Shown here: piece by piece, positions 7,586-16,429 of the stretch | Layout: every line of letters begins with the position of its first letter | Numbering within the stretch: the first letter of the stretch is position 1 | Source: CAWBRY01 sp963791295 | GTDB taxonomy: Bacteria > Bacteroidota > Bacteroidia > Chitinophagales > Chitinophagaceae | Assembly: GCA_963791295.1 (NCBI GenBank) | Contig: CAWBRY010000005.1 | Span: 124,001 to 188,000, forward strand | Reading direction: 5' to 3' | DNA length: 64,000 nucleotides | Notes under the pieces: model-generated | Seen by the model: the letters and a program-made list of their open reading frames with translations, nothing else | What the model was told of the DNA's origin: nothing | Databases searched by the model: none | Position numbers and translations under genes: made by a program

Positions 7586-9538
7586 ATGGCCTATAAAAAT
7601 CAACAACAATTTATTGACAGACTGGAAAAGGAGTCAGAGCTCCTTCGGATAAAAACTTATGTCAATCCGAAATTGGAAATGGCGGAGATAACGGACCGGA
7701 TCAGCAAATCGAAGAATGGAGGAAAGGCTTTGTTATTTGAAAATACGGGCTTTGATTTTCCAGTGCTAATGAATGCTTATGGCAGCGAAAGAAGAATGTG
7801 TATGGCATTAGGAGTCGAGCGTTTGGATGATATCGCTTCCGAAATAGAATCGCTATTCAAGTTGCTGTCGTCTCCGAAAGAAGGGATAGTCGATAAATTG
7901 AAGATGCTGCCTAAACTGCAGCAGTTTGGTTCATGGATGCCAAAAGTGATTAGTGGACGTGGAGAATGCCAGGAAGTGATCATGAAGGATCCGGATATTA
8001 CCAGGCTTCCCGTCATTACCTGCTGGCCTAAGGACGGAGGTCCATTTGTTACCTTACCTGTCATTCATACAAAGGATCCGAATACCCATCTGCGCAATGT
8101 CGGTATGTATCGAATGCAGGTATTTGGTCCTAAATTGACGGGCATGCATTGGCACAAACACAAGGTGTCCGCAAGGCATTTCAATGAATATAAAAAGCTA
8201 AATAAAGTAATGCCGATAGCCGTTGCACTGGGAGGCGATCCTGTATATGGTTATGCAGCTACCGCACCATTGCCGGAGAATGTTGACGAATACATGCTCG
8301 CGGGTTTTTTAAGGAAAAGGAAAGTGGAGCTTGTGAAATGCCTCTCCCAACCCGGAGTGGAGGTACCGTCAGATGCAGATTTTATCATTGAAGGTTACGT
8401 AGATCCCAATGATCAGCTGATCTGGGAAGGTCCCTTTGGCGACCATACCGGTTATTATTCTCTACCTGACTGGTATCCGCGATTTCACATAACTGCAATC
8501 ACACACCGTCGAAATGCAGTTTTTCCTGCAACGATCGTCGGCATTCCGCCGCAAGAAGATGCCTGGTTAGGAAAAGCAAGCGAGAGAATATTTCTGGCGC
8601 CCATGAAGATGACGGTAGTTCCTGAAATTCTGGATATGGAAATGCCCGTTGAAGGAGTATTTCATAACCTGGTGATCACGAGTATCCGAAAAGAATATCC
8701 GGGTCAGGGACAAAAAGTGATGAACGCGATGTGGGGAGCAGGGCAGATGATGTTTAATAAGATCCTGGTACTGATATCTCCAAATCTGACGGATCAATCC
8801 ATAAATATGAAGTCGTCCCTTGATTTGAAAAACTATGAAGGGGTTGCCAGGCAGGTATTTAAAAACATGAATCCTGCCCAGGATATTTATTTTTCGACCG
8901 GACCTATGGATGTGCTGGACCACAGTTGCAGTAAACTGGGATTCGGAGGCAAGATGTGTATCGATGGGACTGAAAGAATGACGGAAGAGTTGGATAGTGA
9001 GTATTTATATGAGACCGGACTAACCATAGTGAATGAAGATTTTCTAAAGGGTCAATTCCCCGAAATCCATTTCGTGAATACAGATCTATTGAAAAAAGAA
9101 ATTCCCTGCCTGATTATTTCCGTAAGGAAAGATAGGATGGGCCATATAAAAGAATTGCATGAACGGGCTTGTAAATTGAAAGAACTGAAGGGAGTGAAGA
9201 TGATACTATATGTTGAACATACAGTCGATGCCAGGGATCTACCCATCGCCTTATGGCGATTCTGCAATAATCTGGATCCAAAAAGGGACTATCATTTAGT
9301 GAGGAGACCAGAAGGCACGGATGGATCTTATAGCGCCTGCATCGGATTCGACGGCACGCGAAAGACCAGGGAACTGGACAACTTTCAAAGGGACTGGCCT
9401 AATATTATTGTTGCCGATGACGACACGATTAAGGCCGTCGATCAAAAATGGGATCATTTAGGGATCGGTGAATTCATACCTTCCCCATCCCTGAAATTTA
9501 GAGACCAGTTGTATGGAGAAGAAGCGGCCGTGACCTGA
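7586..9538 (+). CDS. ubiD: UbiD-family prenylated-FMN decarboxylase
   Basis: 650 aa, the long form seen in Bacteroidota, where the enzyme is usually annotated as a menaquinone-biosynthesis decarboxylase. UbiD proteins use prenylated FMN to decarboxylate aromatic or unsaturated acids in the cytoplasm. The characteristic motif IWEGPFGDHTGYY carries the conserved acidic and His residues, and VGIPPQEDAWLGKASER plus CWPKDGGPFVTLPV are also typical. The start MAYKNQQQFIDRLEKESEL matches the family N-terminus. No UbiX/MqnP or other menaquinone gene is present in the window, so the substrate is inferred only from taxonomy. Confidence 0.9.
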   Translation: MAYKNQQQFIDRLEKESELLRIKTYVNPKLEMAEITDRISKSKNGGKALLFENTGFDFPVLMNAYGSERRMCMALGVERLDDIASEIESLFKLLSSPKEGIVDKLKMLPKLQQFGSWMPKVISGRGECQEVIMKDPDITRLPVITCWPKDGGPFVTLPVIHTKDPNTHLRNVGMYRMQVFGPKLTGMHWHKHKVSARHFNEYKKLNKVMPIAVALGGDPVYGYAATAPLPENVDEYMLAGFLRKRKVELVKCLSQPGVEVPSDADFIIEGYVDPNDQLIWEGPFGDHTGYYSLPDWYPRFHITAITHRRNAVFPATIVGIPPQEDAWLGKASERIFLAPMKMTVVPEILDMEMPVEGVFHNLVITSIRKEYPGQGQKVMNAMWGAGQMMFNKILVLISPNLTDQSINMKSSLDLKNYEGVARQVFKNMNPAQDIYFSTGPMDVLDHSCSKLGFGGKMCIDGTERMTEELDSEYLYETGLTIVNEDFLKGQFPEIHFVNTDLLKKEIPCLIISVRKDRMGHIKELHERACKLKELKGVKMILYVEHTVDARDLPIALWRFCNNLDPKRDYHLVRRPEGTDGSYSACIGFDGTRKTRELDNFQRDWPNIIVADDDTIKAVDQKWDHLGIGEFIPSPSLKFRDQLYGEEAAVT

Positions 9539-9570
9539 TCTTTCAGTAAATTTGGTAAAATGAATTCCCG

Positions 9571-10476
9571 ATGAAGCGAATAAGTGCTGGATTATTGGTG
9601 AGCCTGGTTAGTCTGTCAACGCTGGCCCAGAAAACAAATGATGAAAATACACTCCTTTGGAAAGTCTCAGGTAAAGGACTGGAAAAACCCTCCTGGATAT
9701 TCGGAACCATCCACATGCTCTGTGAAGAAGATGCCAACCTGAGTGATAACATGATCAAAGCAATCCGGAGTTGTGATGAGGTTTACTTTGAAGTGGACAT
9801 GGACAATATGTTTGAGCTGATCGGCGCCATGACCAAAATGAAGATGAAAGGAGATACGACGCTACAGGATCTGCTGAATAAAGAACAGTACGAGAAAGTA
9901 AAAGATTATTTTGAGTCCAAAGGTTCCATGCTTCCGTTTTCGTTACTCGAGACTTATAAGCCGATACTGGCCGCCTCCACCCTGGAGCAAGGATCACTGC
10001 CTTGTGAAGCAACCGCGATGATGGAACAGGTCATCATGGGAAAAGCGAAGGAATACGACAAAAAAATAAAGGGATTGGAAACAATGGCTTACCAGGCAGG
10101 TGTGTTGGACAGCATTCCTTATAAGCTTCAGGCGGAACAGCTAGTCAGCTATATCGACAAAGTGAACAAAGGAGTGGTGGAAGACAAGGAAATGACAGAA
10201 ATGTTCAAAGCTTACAAAAACCAGGACCTGAAAAGACTCGAGGAGCTGATGCTGGAAACGGACGCAGGCATTTCGAGCTTTACCGATGTCCTTCTCTACC
10301 ATCGAAATCGCAATTGGGTTAACAAGATCAAGGTAATGCTTCCCGCTAAGTCACTCTTAATTGCTGTCGGAGCTGGTCATCTTCCCGGGGAAAAAGGAAT
10401 CATAAATATGTTGCGAAAAGAAGGTTACGAGGTTACACCGGTTGAAAATAAATCCAACAAGATGCGGGTGATCTAG
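9571..10476 (+). CDS. TraB/GumN family protein, secreted
   Basis: 301 aa. A signal peptide (MKRISAGLLVSLVSLSTLAQ) precedes a complete TraB/GumN domain. Diagnostic elements are the N-terminal WIFGTIHML with its conserved His, the acidic YFEVDMDN, the E/Y-rich middle and the C-terminal AVGAGHLPGEKG with a second conserved His. The family is built around paired His/Glu motifs and is proposed to have metalloprotease-like activity; some members are signalling-peptide proteases. The gene lies 32 bp after ubiD on the same strand. Confidence 0.85.
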   Translation: MKRISAGLLVSLVSLSTLAQKTNDENTLLWKVSGKGLEKPSWIFGTIHMLCEEDANLSDNMIKAIRSCDEVYFEVDMDNMFELIGAMTKMKMKGDTTLQDLLNKEQYEKVKDYFESKGSMLPFSLLETYKPILAASTLEQGSLPCEATAMMEQVIMGKAKEYDKKIKGLETMAYQAGVLDSIPYKLQAEQLVSYIDKVNKGVVEDKEMTEMFKAYKNQDLKRLEELMLETDAGISSFTDVLLYHRNRNWVNKIKVMLPAKSLLIAVGAGHLPGEKGIINMLRKEGYEVTPVENKSNKMRVI

Positions 10477-10503
10477 CTCGATCTGGTTTCAAACAAATCA
10501 TTT

Positions 10504-11436
10504 ATGGGAAGATATACGCTATGGTGTTGTTTCGTGATTCTATTGTTGCAGATTGACCAATCTGCGTGGGCCAATAAAATTGACAGCTTAAGAACGGATG
10601 CTCAGGTAGTGGAGTTTCTGAAATCGATCAATGAGAACTTCCGTTCTTCCAAATATAATAAGATAGAGTTGCGTAGCACAGAAACGCTGCGTAAAGAGCA
10701 GGACTGTGATGGCATCGCCGAGTTATGGCAGGTAAACAATTGGGAAAAAGCAGATTTTAACGGCGATGGACATACGGATTTACTTGTCACTCTGTATTGG
10801 TATGATTACGGCGTTTATGCAGTGATGGATAGGGGAAACAACAAATTCGAGCTTATCACAATTCCTTATAATATTCATGATCCATGTAAACTAGCTAAGT
10901 CTATTGTCGTCGGCGGAAAAGAAATGCTGCTTTTTTATGGCAGGAAACCGACGCGCGACTCCGTCGGAGGGAATTATAAAGCCGTAAACCAGGTAGATAC
11001 TTTGGTTTATCGATCAGGAGATTTTGTGGAATTGAATTCAAATCCCGCGTCATTGGAAATCGATTCCGTTCAGTTTGATGCGGGTTATTGTTTCGGGAGT
11101 TGTCCTGTGTTCAAGATCAGCTTTGATAAGTCTGGCCATGCGGTCTATGATGCGGGATCATATAATCCAAAGCAGGGCAAGTTTTCAACCACGCTAAAGA
11201 AAAAAGATCTGCAGGAAATCATCGACCTGATCAATTATCTGGGCGTTGCCAATTTGAAAGACGACTACTCGGTTTCCTGGACAGACGATCAGCCCGCTCA
11301 CTTACGGGTAAAGTTTAAAGATGGGACCATTAAGCAAATCAGGGACTACGGAATGCGAGGGACATTTGGCCTGCGTCTTCTCTACAATAAATTTTTTGCC
11401 CTTCGCACCAACCAGGAGTGGGGGGCTAGATACTAG
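10504..11436 (+). CDS. Secreted DUF6438-domain protein with a Ca-binding-like loop
   Basis: 310 aa. The N-terminus is a signal peptide (WCCFVILLLQIDQSAWA region). Around residues 75-95 lies ADFNGDGHTDLLVTLYW, an FG-GAP/EF-hand-like calcium loop of the kind found in beta-propeller repeats. The C-terminal third starts with VQFDAGYCFGSCPVFKI and fits DUF6438, whose hallmark is the CFGxCP motif. It begins 27 bp after the TraB/GumN gene and both products are predicted to be exported. Function is unknown. Confidence 0.7.
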   Translation: MGRYTLWCCFVILLLQIDQSAWANKIDSLRTDAQVVEFLKSINENFRSSKYNKIELRSTETLRKEQDCDGIAELWQVNNWEKADFNGDGHTDLLVTLYWYDYGVYAVMDRGNNKFELITIPYNIHDPCKLAKSIVVGGKEMLLFYGRKPTRDSVGGNYKAVNQVDTLVYRSGDFVELNSNPASLEIDSVQFDAGYCFGSCPVFKISFDKSGHAVYDAGSYNPKQGKFSTTLKKKDLQEIIDLINYLGVANLKDDYSVSWTDDQPAHLRVKFKDGTIKQIRDYGMRGTFGLRLLYNKFFALRTNQEWGARY

Positions 11437-11510
11437 ATGCTAGATACCAGATACTAGATATGGTTCGAAATTTTCCAGAATTTTTGTATCTATGTATCAA
11501 GTATCTATTA
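11426..11510. repeat. TAGATAC-type tandem and inverted repeat upstream of 11512
   Basis: Between 11426 and 11462 the unit CTAGATAC/CTAGATGC is repeated about four times in a row. After about 25 bp an inverted version follows (GTATCTATGTATCAAGTATC, 11486-11505), so the segment can fold back on itself. A related inverted cluster sits at 12016-12057 after the next gene. Confidence 0.6.
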
Positions 11511-11511
11511 T

Positions 11512-12015
11512 ATGAAACAAATTCTGCGTAAACGATCTTTTTTCCTGTTTGCTTTCTTGTTTATGACCATGATGGTTGAGGCCAAGGGACCCGATCAATC
11601 GTTTCCATTCCGCCCGGATCCCAGAGCGCGTTTCGATACCCTTTGGGTAACTTATGACATTACCCAGGATGGCATAAGAGGGATGATGATCCATGTGAAA
11701 TTCACTGTGTACGAGTTAAAAGATGTGGATGCTTATGTAGCGGTCTATTTCGAGTATGACGACGATCGTGGTGGAAGAGTAAGGGATAAAAATAAATTAT
11801 ACATGAGTAGCGGGGGAGACGTAGCGGCGTATAAGTTGATCAAGCCCGGGTATCCGGAAACTGATTTTAATGATCTGCAAATCTTCATGCCATATGAAGA
11901 ACTCGACCTAAAATCCGGAAAGTATGATTTGATGATGATCGTAAACCTCATCTATCCGAGCGGTACGATGATCCAACACTTCGATGATCATCCGTTTCAA
12001 TACACGAAGCCCTAA
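11512..12015 (+). CDS. Secreted protein of unknown function
   Basis: 167 aa. A signal peptide (LFAFLFMTMMVEA, cleavage near residue 25) precedes a beta-rich domain. Visible elements are FDTLWVTYDITQDG, MMIHVKFTVYELKD, AVYFEYDDDRGGRV and YDLMMIVNLIYPSG. The alternating pattern suggests an immunoglobulin-like sandwich, as in many exported Bacteroidota proteins, but I recognise no named family. The gene is bracketed by related short repeats, 11426-11510 before it and 12016-12057 after it, in opposite orientation. Confidence 0.6.
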   Translation: MKQILRKRSFFLFAFLFMTMMVEAKGPDQSFPFRPDPRARFDTLWVTYDITQDGIRGMMIHVKFTVYELKDVDAYVAVYFEYDDDRGGRVRDKNKLYMSSGGDVAAYKLIKPGYPETDFNDLQIFMPYEELDLKSGKYDLMMIVNLIYPSGTMIQHFDDHPFQYTKP

Positions 12016-12057
12016 ATCCAGTATCTACCATCAAGCATCCAGCATCTATATCTCCAG
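12016..12057. repeat. TAGATAC-type degenerate repeat downstream of 12015
   Basis: The stretch holds degenerate units ATCCAGTATCTACC, ATCAAGCATCC and AGCATCTATAT. On the other strand these read CTGGAT, TAGATAC and similar, the same unit as in 11426-11462 but inverted. It overlaps the last codons of ndk (which ends at 12046). Confidence 0.5.
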
Positions 12058-12459
12058 CCCCGAAAACATAAACCCACTTTCAATCTTCGCGTTTTCATCA
12101 CTGTCGCTGCCATGAACGGCGTTTTCGCCGACTGAATTTGCAAATAATTTACGGATGGTACCTGCATCTGCTTTTGCCGGGTCAGTGGCTCCGATCAGTT
12201 TCCTGAAATCATTCACAGCATTGTCTTTTTCCAATATGGCGGCAATGATAGGTCCGCTGCTCATGAATGAGACCAGTTCATTATAAAAGGGACGTTCTTT
12301 ATGAATGGCATAAAATTCACCTGCTTTTTCCTGACTAAGGTGAATCATTTTTAAAGCCTTTATACTAAAGCCTTCCCGGATTATTTGGTCCAGTATAGCG
12401 CCGGCGTGACCATTTTTCATGGCATCCGGCTTGATCATTGTGAAAGTGCGATTGCTCAT
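12046..12459 (-). CDS. ndk: Nucleoside diphosphate kinase
   Basis: 137 aa, normal family length. The enzyme moves the gamma-phosphate of ATP to NDPs through a phosphohistidine. The N-terminus RTFTMIKPDAMKNG, the KERPFYNELVSFMSSGP segment and the active-site motif NAVHGSDS with the catalytic His are present, and the C-terminus ends in the usual FSGLEI. The ORF is open farther upstream to 12513, but MSNRTFTMIKPD at 12459 is the family start. It is divergent from the DHH phosphoesterase at 12568. Confidence 0.96.
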   Translation of the reverse strand: MSNRTFTMIKPDAMKNGHAGAILDQIIREGFSIKALKMIHLSQEKAGEFYAIHKERPFYNELVSFMSSGPIIAAILEKDNAVNDFRKLIGATDPAKADAGTIRKLFANSVGENAVHGSDSDENAKIESGFMFSGLEI

Positions 12460-12551
12460 TTTTGAGAATATTTGAAGATGCTTATTGCCTCTTTTTCGAA
12501 GCGACGGGCGCAAAGGTAGGTAATCGGATCTCCACTCTGCTCCGATTTCCT

Positions 12552-12559
12552 TAATTTTG
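12552..12559 (+). promoter_or_regulatory. Promoter -7 element (TAATTTTG)
   Basis: TAATTTTG matches TAnnTTTG and is followed by CA, as often seen in this group. The ATG at 12568 lies only 9 bp downstream, which would make the mRNA leaderless or nearly so, possibly starting translation at the second ATG (12571). Confidence 0.4.
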
Positions 12560-12567
12560 CAGGCTTT

Positions 12568-13578
12568 ATGATGAAACCCATACAGGAGATATTTCCTTTA
12601 TTAATCCAGCCCCGAAAAATCGCGATAACGACGCATCAAAAGCCCGATGCGGATGCCATGGGTTCTTCCATGGGCCTGTATCATTTTTTGAAACTGTTGG
12701 GTCACACCGTAACTGTCGTTTCACCGTCGAATTGGGCACTTTGGGTCAATTGGATGCCAGGGGTAAAAGAGGTGTTGGACTACGAACTTCAAAAAGAAAA
12801 AGCAGAAGGGCTCTTAAGAGAAGGTGAATGGTTGTTTTGTCTTGATTTTAATATTTTTTATCGAACTAAATCCATGACCGCGATCCTTAAGGAACTTTCC
12901 TGCACGAAGATTTTGATAGATCATCACCAGGATCCCGATGTAGAATCTTTTGATTATGGAATCAGTGATACGCGCAAGAGTTCCACATGTGAGATGGTTT
13001 ATGACTTTATCGTCGGTTCCGGCCACCAACATTTGATCAATGAGGAGATTAGTGAATGCCTGTATGCCGGCGTAGTTGGAGATACGGGTTCATTCCGGTT
13101 TCCGTCCACTCATGCCGGCGTTCATACCATGGTGGCGGATCTAAAATCAAAAGGATTGCAGCATGCAAAAGTTCACGATAATCTCTTTGATAATTTCTTA
13201 GAAAATAGATTGCGATTTACCGGACATGTGCTGCTTCACCGGATGGATGTATTCTATGAATACAATACAGTGTTGATTGCCGTACCAAAGGGCGATATAC
13301 AGAAATTTCATATAAAGACAGGCGACACCGAAGGCCTGGTCAATTTCCCTCAAACCATCCAAGGCATTAAATTAGTCGCATTGGTGATTGACAGGGACGA
13401 GGAACGGAAATGGAGTTTCCGAAGCAAAGGCGATTTTGATTGCAATACTTTCGCCAGGAAATATTTTGATGGCGGCGGCCATTTTCATGCGGCTGGAGGG
13501 CGCAGTAGTGATTCGCTTGAGAAAACCGTACAGGCGTTTAAATCTGCATTAAAAGAAAACGAAGAACTTTTACAATAA
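12568..13578 (+). CDS. DHH/DHHA1 phosphoesterase (NrnA-like)
   Basis: 336 aa. The DHH domain has the motifs THQKPDADAMGSS, CLDFN and IDHHQDPD, all supplying metal ligands, and VGDTGSFRFPST. The DHHA1 domain ends with GGGHFHAAGGRSS, which binds the substrate. This layout matches NrnA-type enzymes, which degrade oligoribonucleotides and hydrolyse pAp in many bacteria without Orn. Some relatives act on cyclic dinucleotides, so the exact substrate is inferred. It is followed 13 bp later by the FKBP lipoprotein, suggesting an operon. Confidence 0.9.
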   Translation: MMKPIQEIFPLLIQPRKIAITTHQKPDADAMGSSMGLYHFLKLLGHTVTVVSPSNWALWVNWMPGVKEVLDYELQKEKAEGLLREGEWLFCLDFNIFYRTKSMTAILKELSCTKILIDHHQDPDVESFDYGISDTRKSSTCEMVYDFIVGSGHQHLINEEISECLYAGVVGDTGSFRFPSTHAGVHTMVADLKSKGLQHAKVHDNLFDNFLENRLRFTGHVLLHRMDVFYEYNTVLIAVPKGDIQKFHIKTGDTEGLVNFPQTIQGIKLVALVIDRDEERKWSFRSKGDFDCNTFARKYFDGGGHFHAAGGRSSDSLEKTVQAFKSALKENEELLQ

Positions 13579-13591
13579 CTAAAAATAAACA

Positions 13592-14569
13592 ATGACTAAG
13601 ATTAAAGGTTTTTTCCTGTTCCTGTTGACCATAGCAGTAATTGCAGGATGTAATAAAGTGAGTTACCGCAAGACAAAGAATGGCCTCGCATATAAACTCT
13701 TTCCCGGCAGCGGCAAAGATTCCCTGATCAAAGATGGACAGGTGGTTAAATTCCAGGTGACAACAAAATTGAATGACTCAGTGATGTACAGTAGCTACGG
13801 AAAGATGCCGGCATTCATCCGCGTAATTGGACAGGATAAACCACAATACAATCTTTTGGCTGTCTTTCCATTGATGAGAAAGGGAGATAGTGCTGTGATC
13901 GTACAGATGGCTGATTCACTAATAAAAGCAGGAATTCAACTGCCCGGTACTCCAAAGAAAGGAGACAGAATAATCACTTGCGTACGCATCGTGGAAGTAT
14001 TTAAGAATGACAGCCTGGCTATGGCTAACTATAATGCCGAAGTGGAAAAGGACCGGCCCAGGATGATGAAGGAGCAGGCAGAATCCATGGAGAAAATGAA
14101 AAAGCAAAAAAGCGACCAGGAAGCCAAAGAAGACATGGAGCTTGAGCGGACAGGAGAGATTGCAAAAGAACTCAAAGAAATGGAGGCGTATCTCAAAAGG
14201 AAAAACATTAGTGCGCAGAAAACAGGCAAGGGTACCTTTGTAGTTGTTCAGAATCAGGGAACGACGCCCCTGGCAACACCTGGCAAATATATCCACGTAA
14301 AATATTCGGGTAAGTACATGGATACCGATACCGTCTTCCAGGCGAATTCCTATGAGTTTGTGCTGGGAGAGGGACAAGTGATCAGGGGATGGGACGAGGG
14401 CCTTCAACTTTTCGGCACGGGAGGCAAGGGTACGCTATTCGTCCCTGGTTTCCTGGCTTACAAGAAAAATCCGCCGCAGGGTTCGGATTTCAAGCCTTTT
14501 GAGCCTTTGAGATTTGACATAGAGGTACTCAGCATAACGGATTCTCCTACCGTTAGCAGAAGAAACTAA
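13592..14569 (+). CDS. FKBP-type peptidyl-prolyl isomerase lipoprotein
   Basis: 325 aa. A lipoprotein signal ends at IAGC (Cys20), so it should sit in the periplasm or outer membrane. An N-terminal FKBP-like region (about 35-145) is degenerate. A highly charged helix (about 150-205, rich in Lys/Glu/Met) links to a C-terminal FKBP domain. There, YIHVKYSGKYMD, FVLGEGQVIRGWDEGLQLF and GTLFVPGFLAY hold the usual FKBP active-site residues. The layout is that of Bacteroidota periplasmic folding lipoproteins. No terminator is visible directly after the stop; a hairpin occurs at 14838-14871. Confidence 0.85.
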   Translation: MTKIKGFFLFLLTIAVIAGCNKVSYRKTKNGLAYKLFPGSGKDSLIKDGQVVKFQVTTKLNDSVMYSSYGKMPAFIRVIGQDKPQYNLLAVFPLMRKGDSAVIVQMADSLIKAGIQLPGTPKKGDRIITCVRIVEVFKNDSLAMANYNAEVEKDRPRMMKEQAESMEKMKKQKSDQEAKEDMELERTGEIAKELKEMEAYLKRKNISAQKTGKGTFVVVQNQGTTPLATPGKYIHVKYSGKYMDTDTVFQANSYEFVLGEGQVIRGWDEGLQLFGTGGKGTLFVPGFLAYKKNPPQGSDFKPFEPLRFDIEVLSITDSPTVSRRN

Positions 14570-14628
14570 TGCTTAAGTCAAATGTTATTTTAAGGTTTCT
14601 TTATAAAAGGCAAGAACTAATCAAAGAA

Positions 14629-14871
14629 TAAAGTTGCACCTTTGCAACTGTCTCCGGGGTTGAGACTTGTATTTAAAAGGTTCCGTTTTTAGTCTAAGAT
14701 CCAGTGTGAAATATGACCCTGCGAAAAAACAAACAATCCCCATCTACTTTGATTCACCCTTCACTGTAATTCATACCTGATGAATGAGTATGCAAAACAT
14801 TCAAATTTCCTGTGATTGAACGGTTTTGGTGCAACAGGGCTGCTTTAAAAAAATTTTAGAGCAGCCTTTTT
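14629..14871 (+). ncRNA. Candidate small structured RNA
   Basis: The 300-bp gap between the FKBP gene and folP (which is on the minus strand) contains a promoter-like CACCTTTGCA (14637-14646) and ends in a plus-strand terminator. In between are pairable segments: GAGACT (near 14663) with AGTCT (near 14691) and G/C extensions, ATTCAT (14769-14774) with ATGAAT (14780-14785), and CCTGT (about 14809) with ACAGG (about 14834). No ORF of note is present. It could also be a long 3' UTR of the FKBP gene. Class unknown. Confidence 0.35.
14837..14871 (+). terminator. Rho-independent terminator, plus strand
   Basis: GGCTGCT (14838-14844) pairs with AGCAGCC (14860-14866), with TTAAAA/TTTTAG extending the stem, and is followed by TTTTT. 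The U tract lies on the plus strand only; the minus direction lacks one. It therefore ends rightward transcription and not folP. Confidence 0.7.
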
Positions 14872-15707
14872 CATTTGATGGGATCCAGATACATCTTCAC
14901 CAATTTTATTGCTTCCATAGCAGGTCTTACATCGTGAACACGAAGAATATTGGCCCCATTGAGGAGTCCGATCGTATTTAGAACAGTTGTTCCGTTGAGA
15001 GCTTCATCGACAGTAATTTGCAGGGATTTATAAATTGTGGATTTGCGTGAAATACCAATCAGGATCGGGCGTTCCAGCATTTTGAAAATGGATAAGTGTT
15101 TCAGGAGTTCAAAATTATGCAGTGCCGTTTTACCAAAACCAAAGCCAGGATCGATGATCACATCAGACAGACCTGCATTTGTCAGAATACTTAGTTGATG
15201 GATGAAATAATCCATTATTTCCCTGGTGATCTCCTGGTACTGGGGATTAGCCTGCATGTCCTGAGGTGTCCCGCGCATATGCATTAAGACATATGGAGCG
15301 CGGAAAGAAGCCACTGTCGGGAACATTCTGGCATCGAAGTTTCCTCCGCTAACATCATTCACAATCGATGCGCCAGCAGATAACGCATCCGTCGCCACTC
15401 GGGAATGAAATGTATCGATGGAAATGATAGCATCGGGAAAATCGCGGCTGATAGCCTGGACAGGCTCGATGATTCGTTTCAACTCTTCATCCGGACTCAA
15501 TAGCTCACTCCCAGGCCGCGTGCTTTGCCCTCCTATGTCAAGGACTGTCGCTCCTTCTTTTAGCATTTTTTCCGCCTCACCCAGTATGGCGTCAGTACGC
15601 TGGAAACGGCTGCCTTCAAAAAAAGAATCCGGAGTCACATTGATAATTCCCATAACGATAGGTTTATCCACAACCAGTATTCTTCCCTTGCAGTTCAGTG
15701 TAAACAT
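14871..15707 (-). CDS. folP: Dihydropteroate synthase
   Basis: 278 aa, normal length. It condenses pABA with 6-hydroxymethyl-dihydropterin diphosphate in folate synthesis and is the sulfonamide target. Motifs are MGIINVTPDSFFEGSRF, VLDIGGQSTRPGS, SIDTFHSRVA, VNDVSGG, DPGFGFGKT and the Lys/Ser motif GISRKSTIYK. The ORF is open to 15848, but MFTLNCKGRILVVDKP at 15707 is the plausible start. The C-terminal RVHDVRPAMEAIKLV is typical. It is divergent from the DUF1599 gene at 15862. Confidence 0.95.
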   Translation of the reverse strand: MFTLNCKGRILVVDKPIVMGIINVTPDSFFEGSRFQRTDAILGEAEKMLKEGATVLDIGGQSTRPGSELLSPDEELKRIIEPVQAISRDFPDAIISIDTFHSRVATDALSAGASIVNDVSGGNFDARMFPTVASFRAPYVLMHMRGTPQDMQANPQYQEITREIMDYFIHQLSILTNAGLSDVIIDPGFGFGKTALHNFELLKHLSIFKMLERPILIGISRKSTIYKSLQITVDEALNGTTVLNTIGLLNGANILRVHDVRPAMEAIKLVKMYLDPIK

Positions 15708-15861
15708 TAGGCTTTGTTTGCTACTTTTGATAAAGTTAATCCGGAACGCCGAAATTGAGATTGAACCACCTAAATTGAACTTACCATAAACAATTAACCA
15801 GGCATAATCCGTCCTTCGGTCCTCCGGTATTTCCGGACACTCGGACAACTATTCCACTATT

Positions 15862-16401
15862 ATGACCATCACAGATAAGCAATACGACACGGTGATACAG
15901 TCCTGCAAGGAGATTTTCTTAAAAAAAGCCGTGGATTACGGGACTGCATGGAGGGTTTTGAGGATGATCTCCATTGTCGACCAAATCTTTATTAAAGCAC
16001 AACGCATCCGTACTATCCAGGAAAAAGGAGCGCAAAAGATTGTCGATGATGTAGCCGCTGAATTTAAAGGGATTATTAATTATGCGGTGATTGGATTGAT
16101 ACAACTTGAATTGCCAGAAGGCTCGCCGGAGGAGATGACCGCGACAGAGGTTTCCGCATTGTATGACAACAATGTACAGGTTGCAAGAAACCTCATGCAA
16201 GATAAAAACCATGATTATGGAGAAGCCTGGAGAAGTCTAAGCCAGGAAAGTTTCGTAGACTTAATATTAATGAAGCTCATGCGTATTCGCCAGATCCTGG
16301 CCCGGGGAGGAAAGATGCTCGCTAGTGAAGGGATCGATGCCAACTACCTGGACATCATTAATTACGCGGTATTTGCTTCTATCTTGATGGACCAGGATTA
16401 A
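15862..16401 (+). CDS. DUF1599 protein, tandem duplication
   Basis: 179 aa made of two similar halves. Half one (about 10-75) has CKEIFLKKAVDYGTAWRVL and GIINYAVIGLIQLEL. Half two (about 105-179) has LMQDKNHDYGEAWRSL and DIINYAVFASILM. Each carries the DYGxAWR and IINYA elements of DUF1599, a domain associated with nucleotide modification. It begins 154 bp from the folP start and is followed after 28 bp by the DoxX/MauE-like gene. Function is unknown. Confidence 0.8.
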   Translation: MTITDKQYDTVIQSCKEIFLKKAVDYGTAWRVLRMISIVDQIFIKAQRIRTIQEKGAQKIVDDVAAEFKGIINYAVIGLIQLELPEGSPEEMTATEVSALYDNNVQVARNLMQDKNHDYGEAWRSLSQESFVDLILMKLMRIRQILARGGKMLASEGIDANYLDIINYAVFASILMDQD

Positions 16402-16429
16402 ACATGTTCATTTGATAATTGATGTAAGT

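Noticed and set aside
14871..15848. Longer folP from 15848
   Set aside because: The extra 47 residues fill the divergent promoter region and lack family similarity; the ATG at 15707 is preferred.
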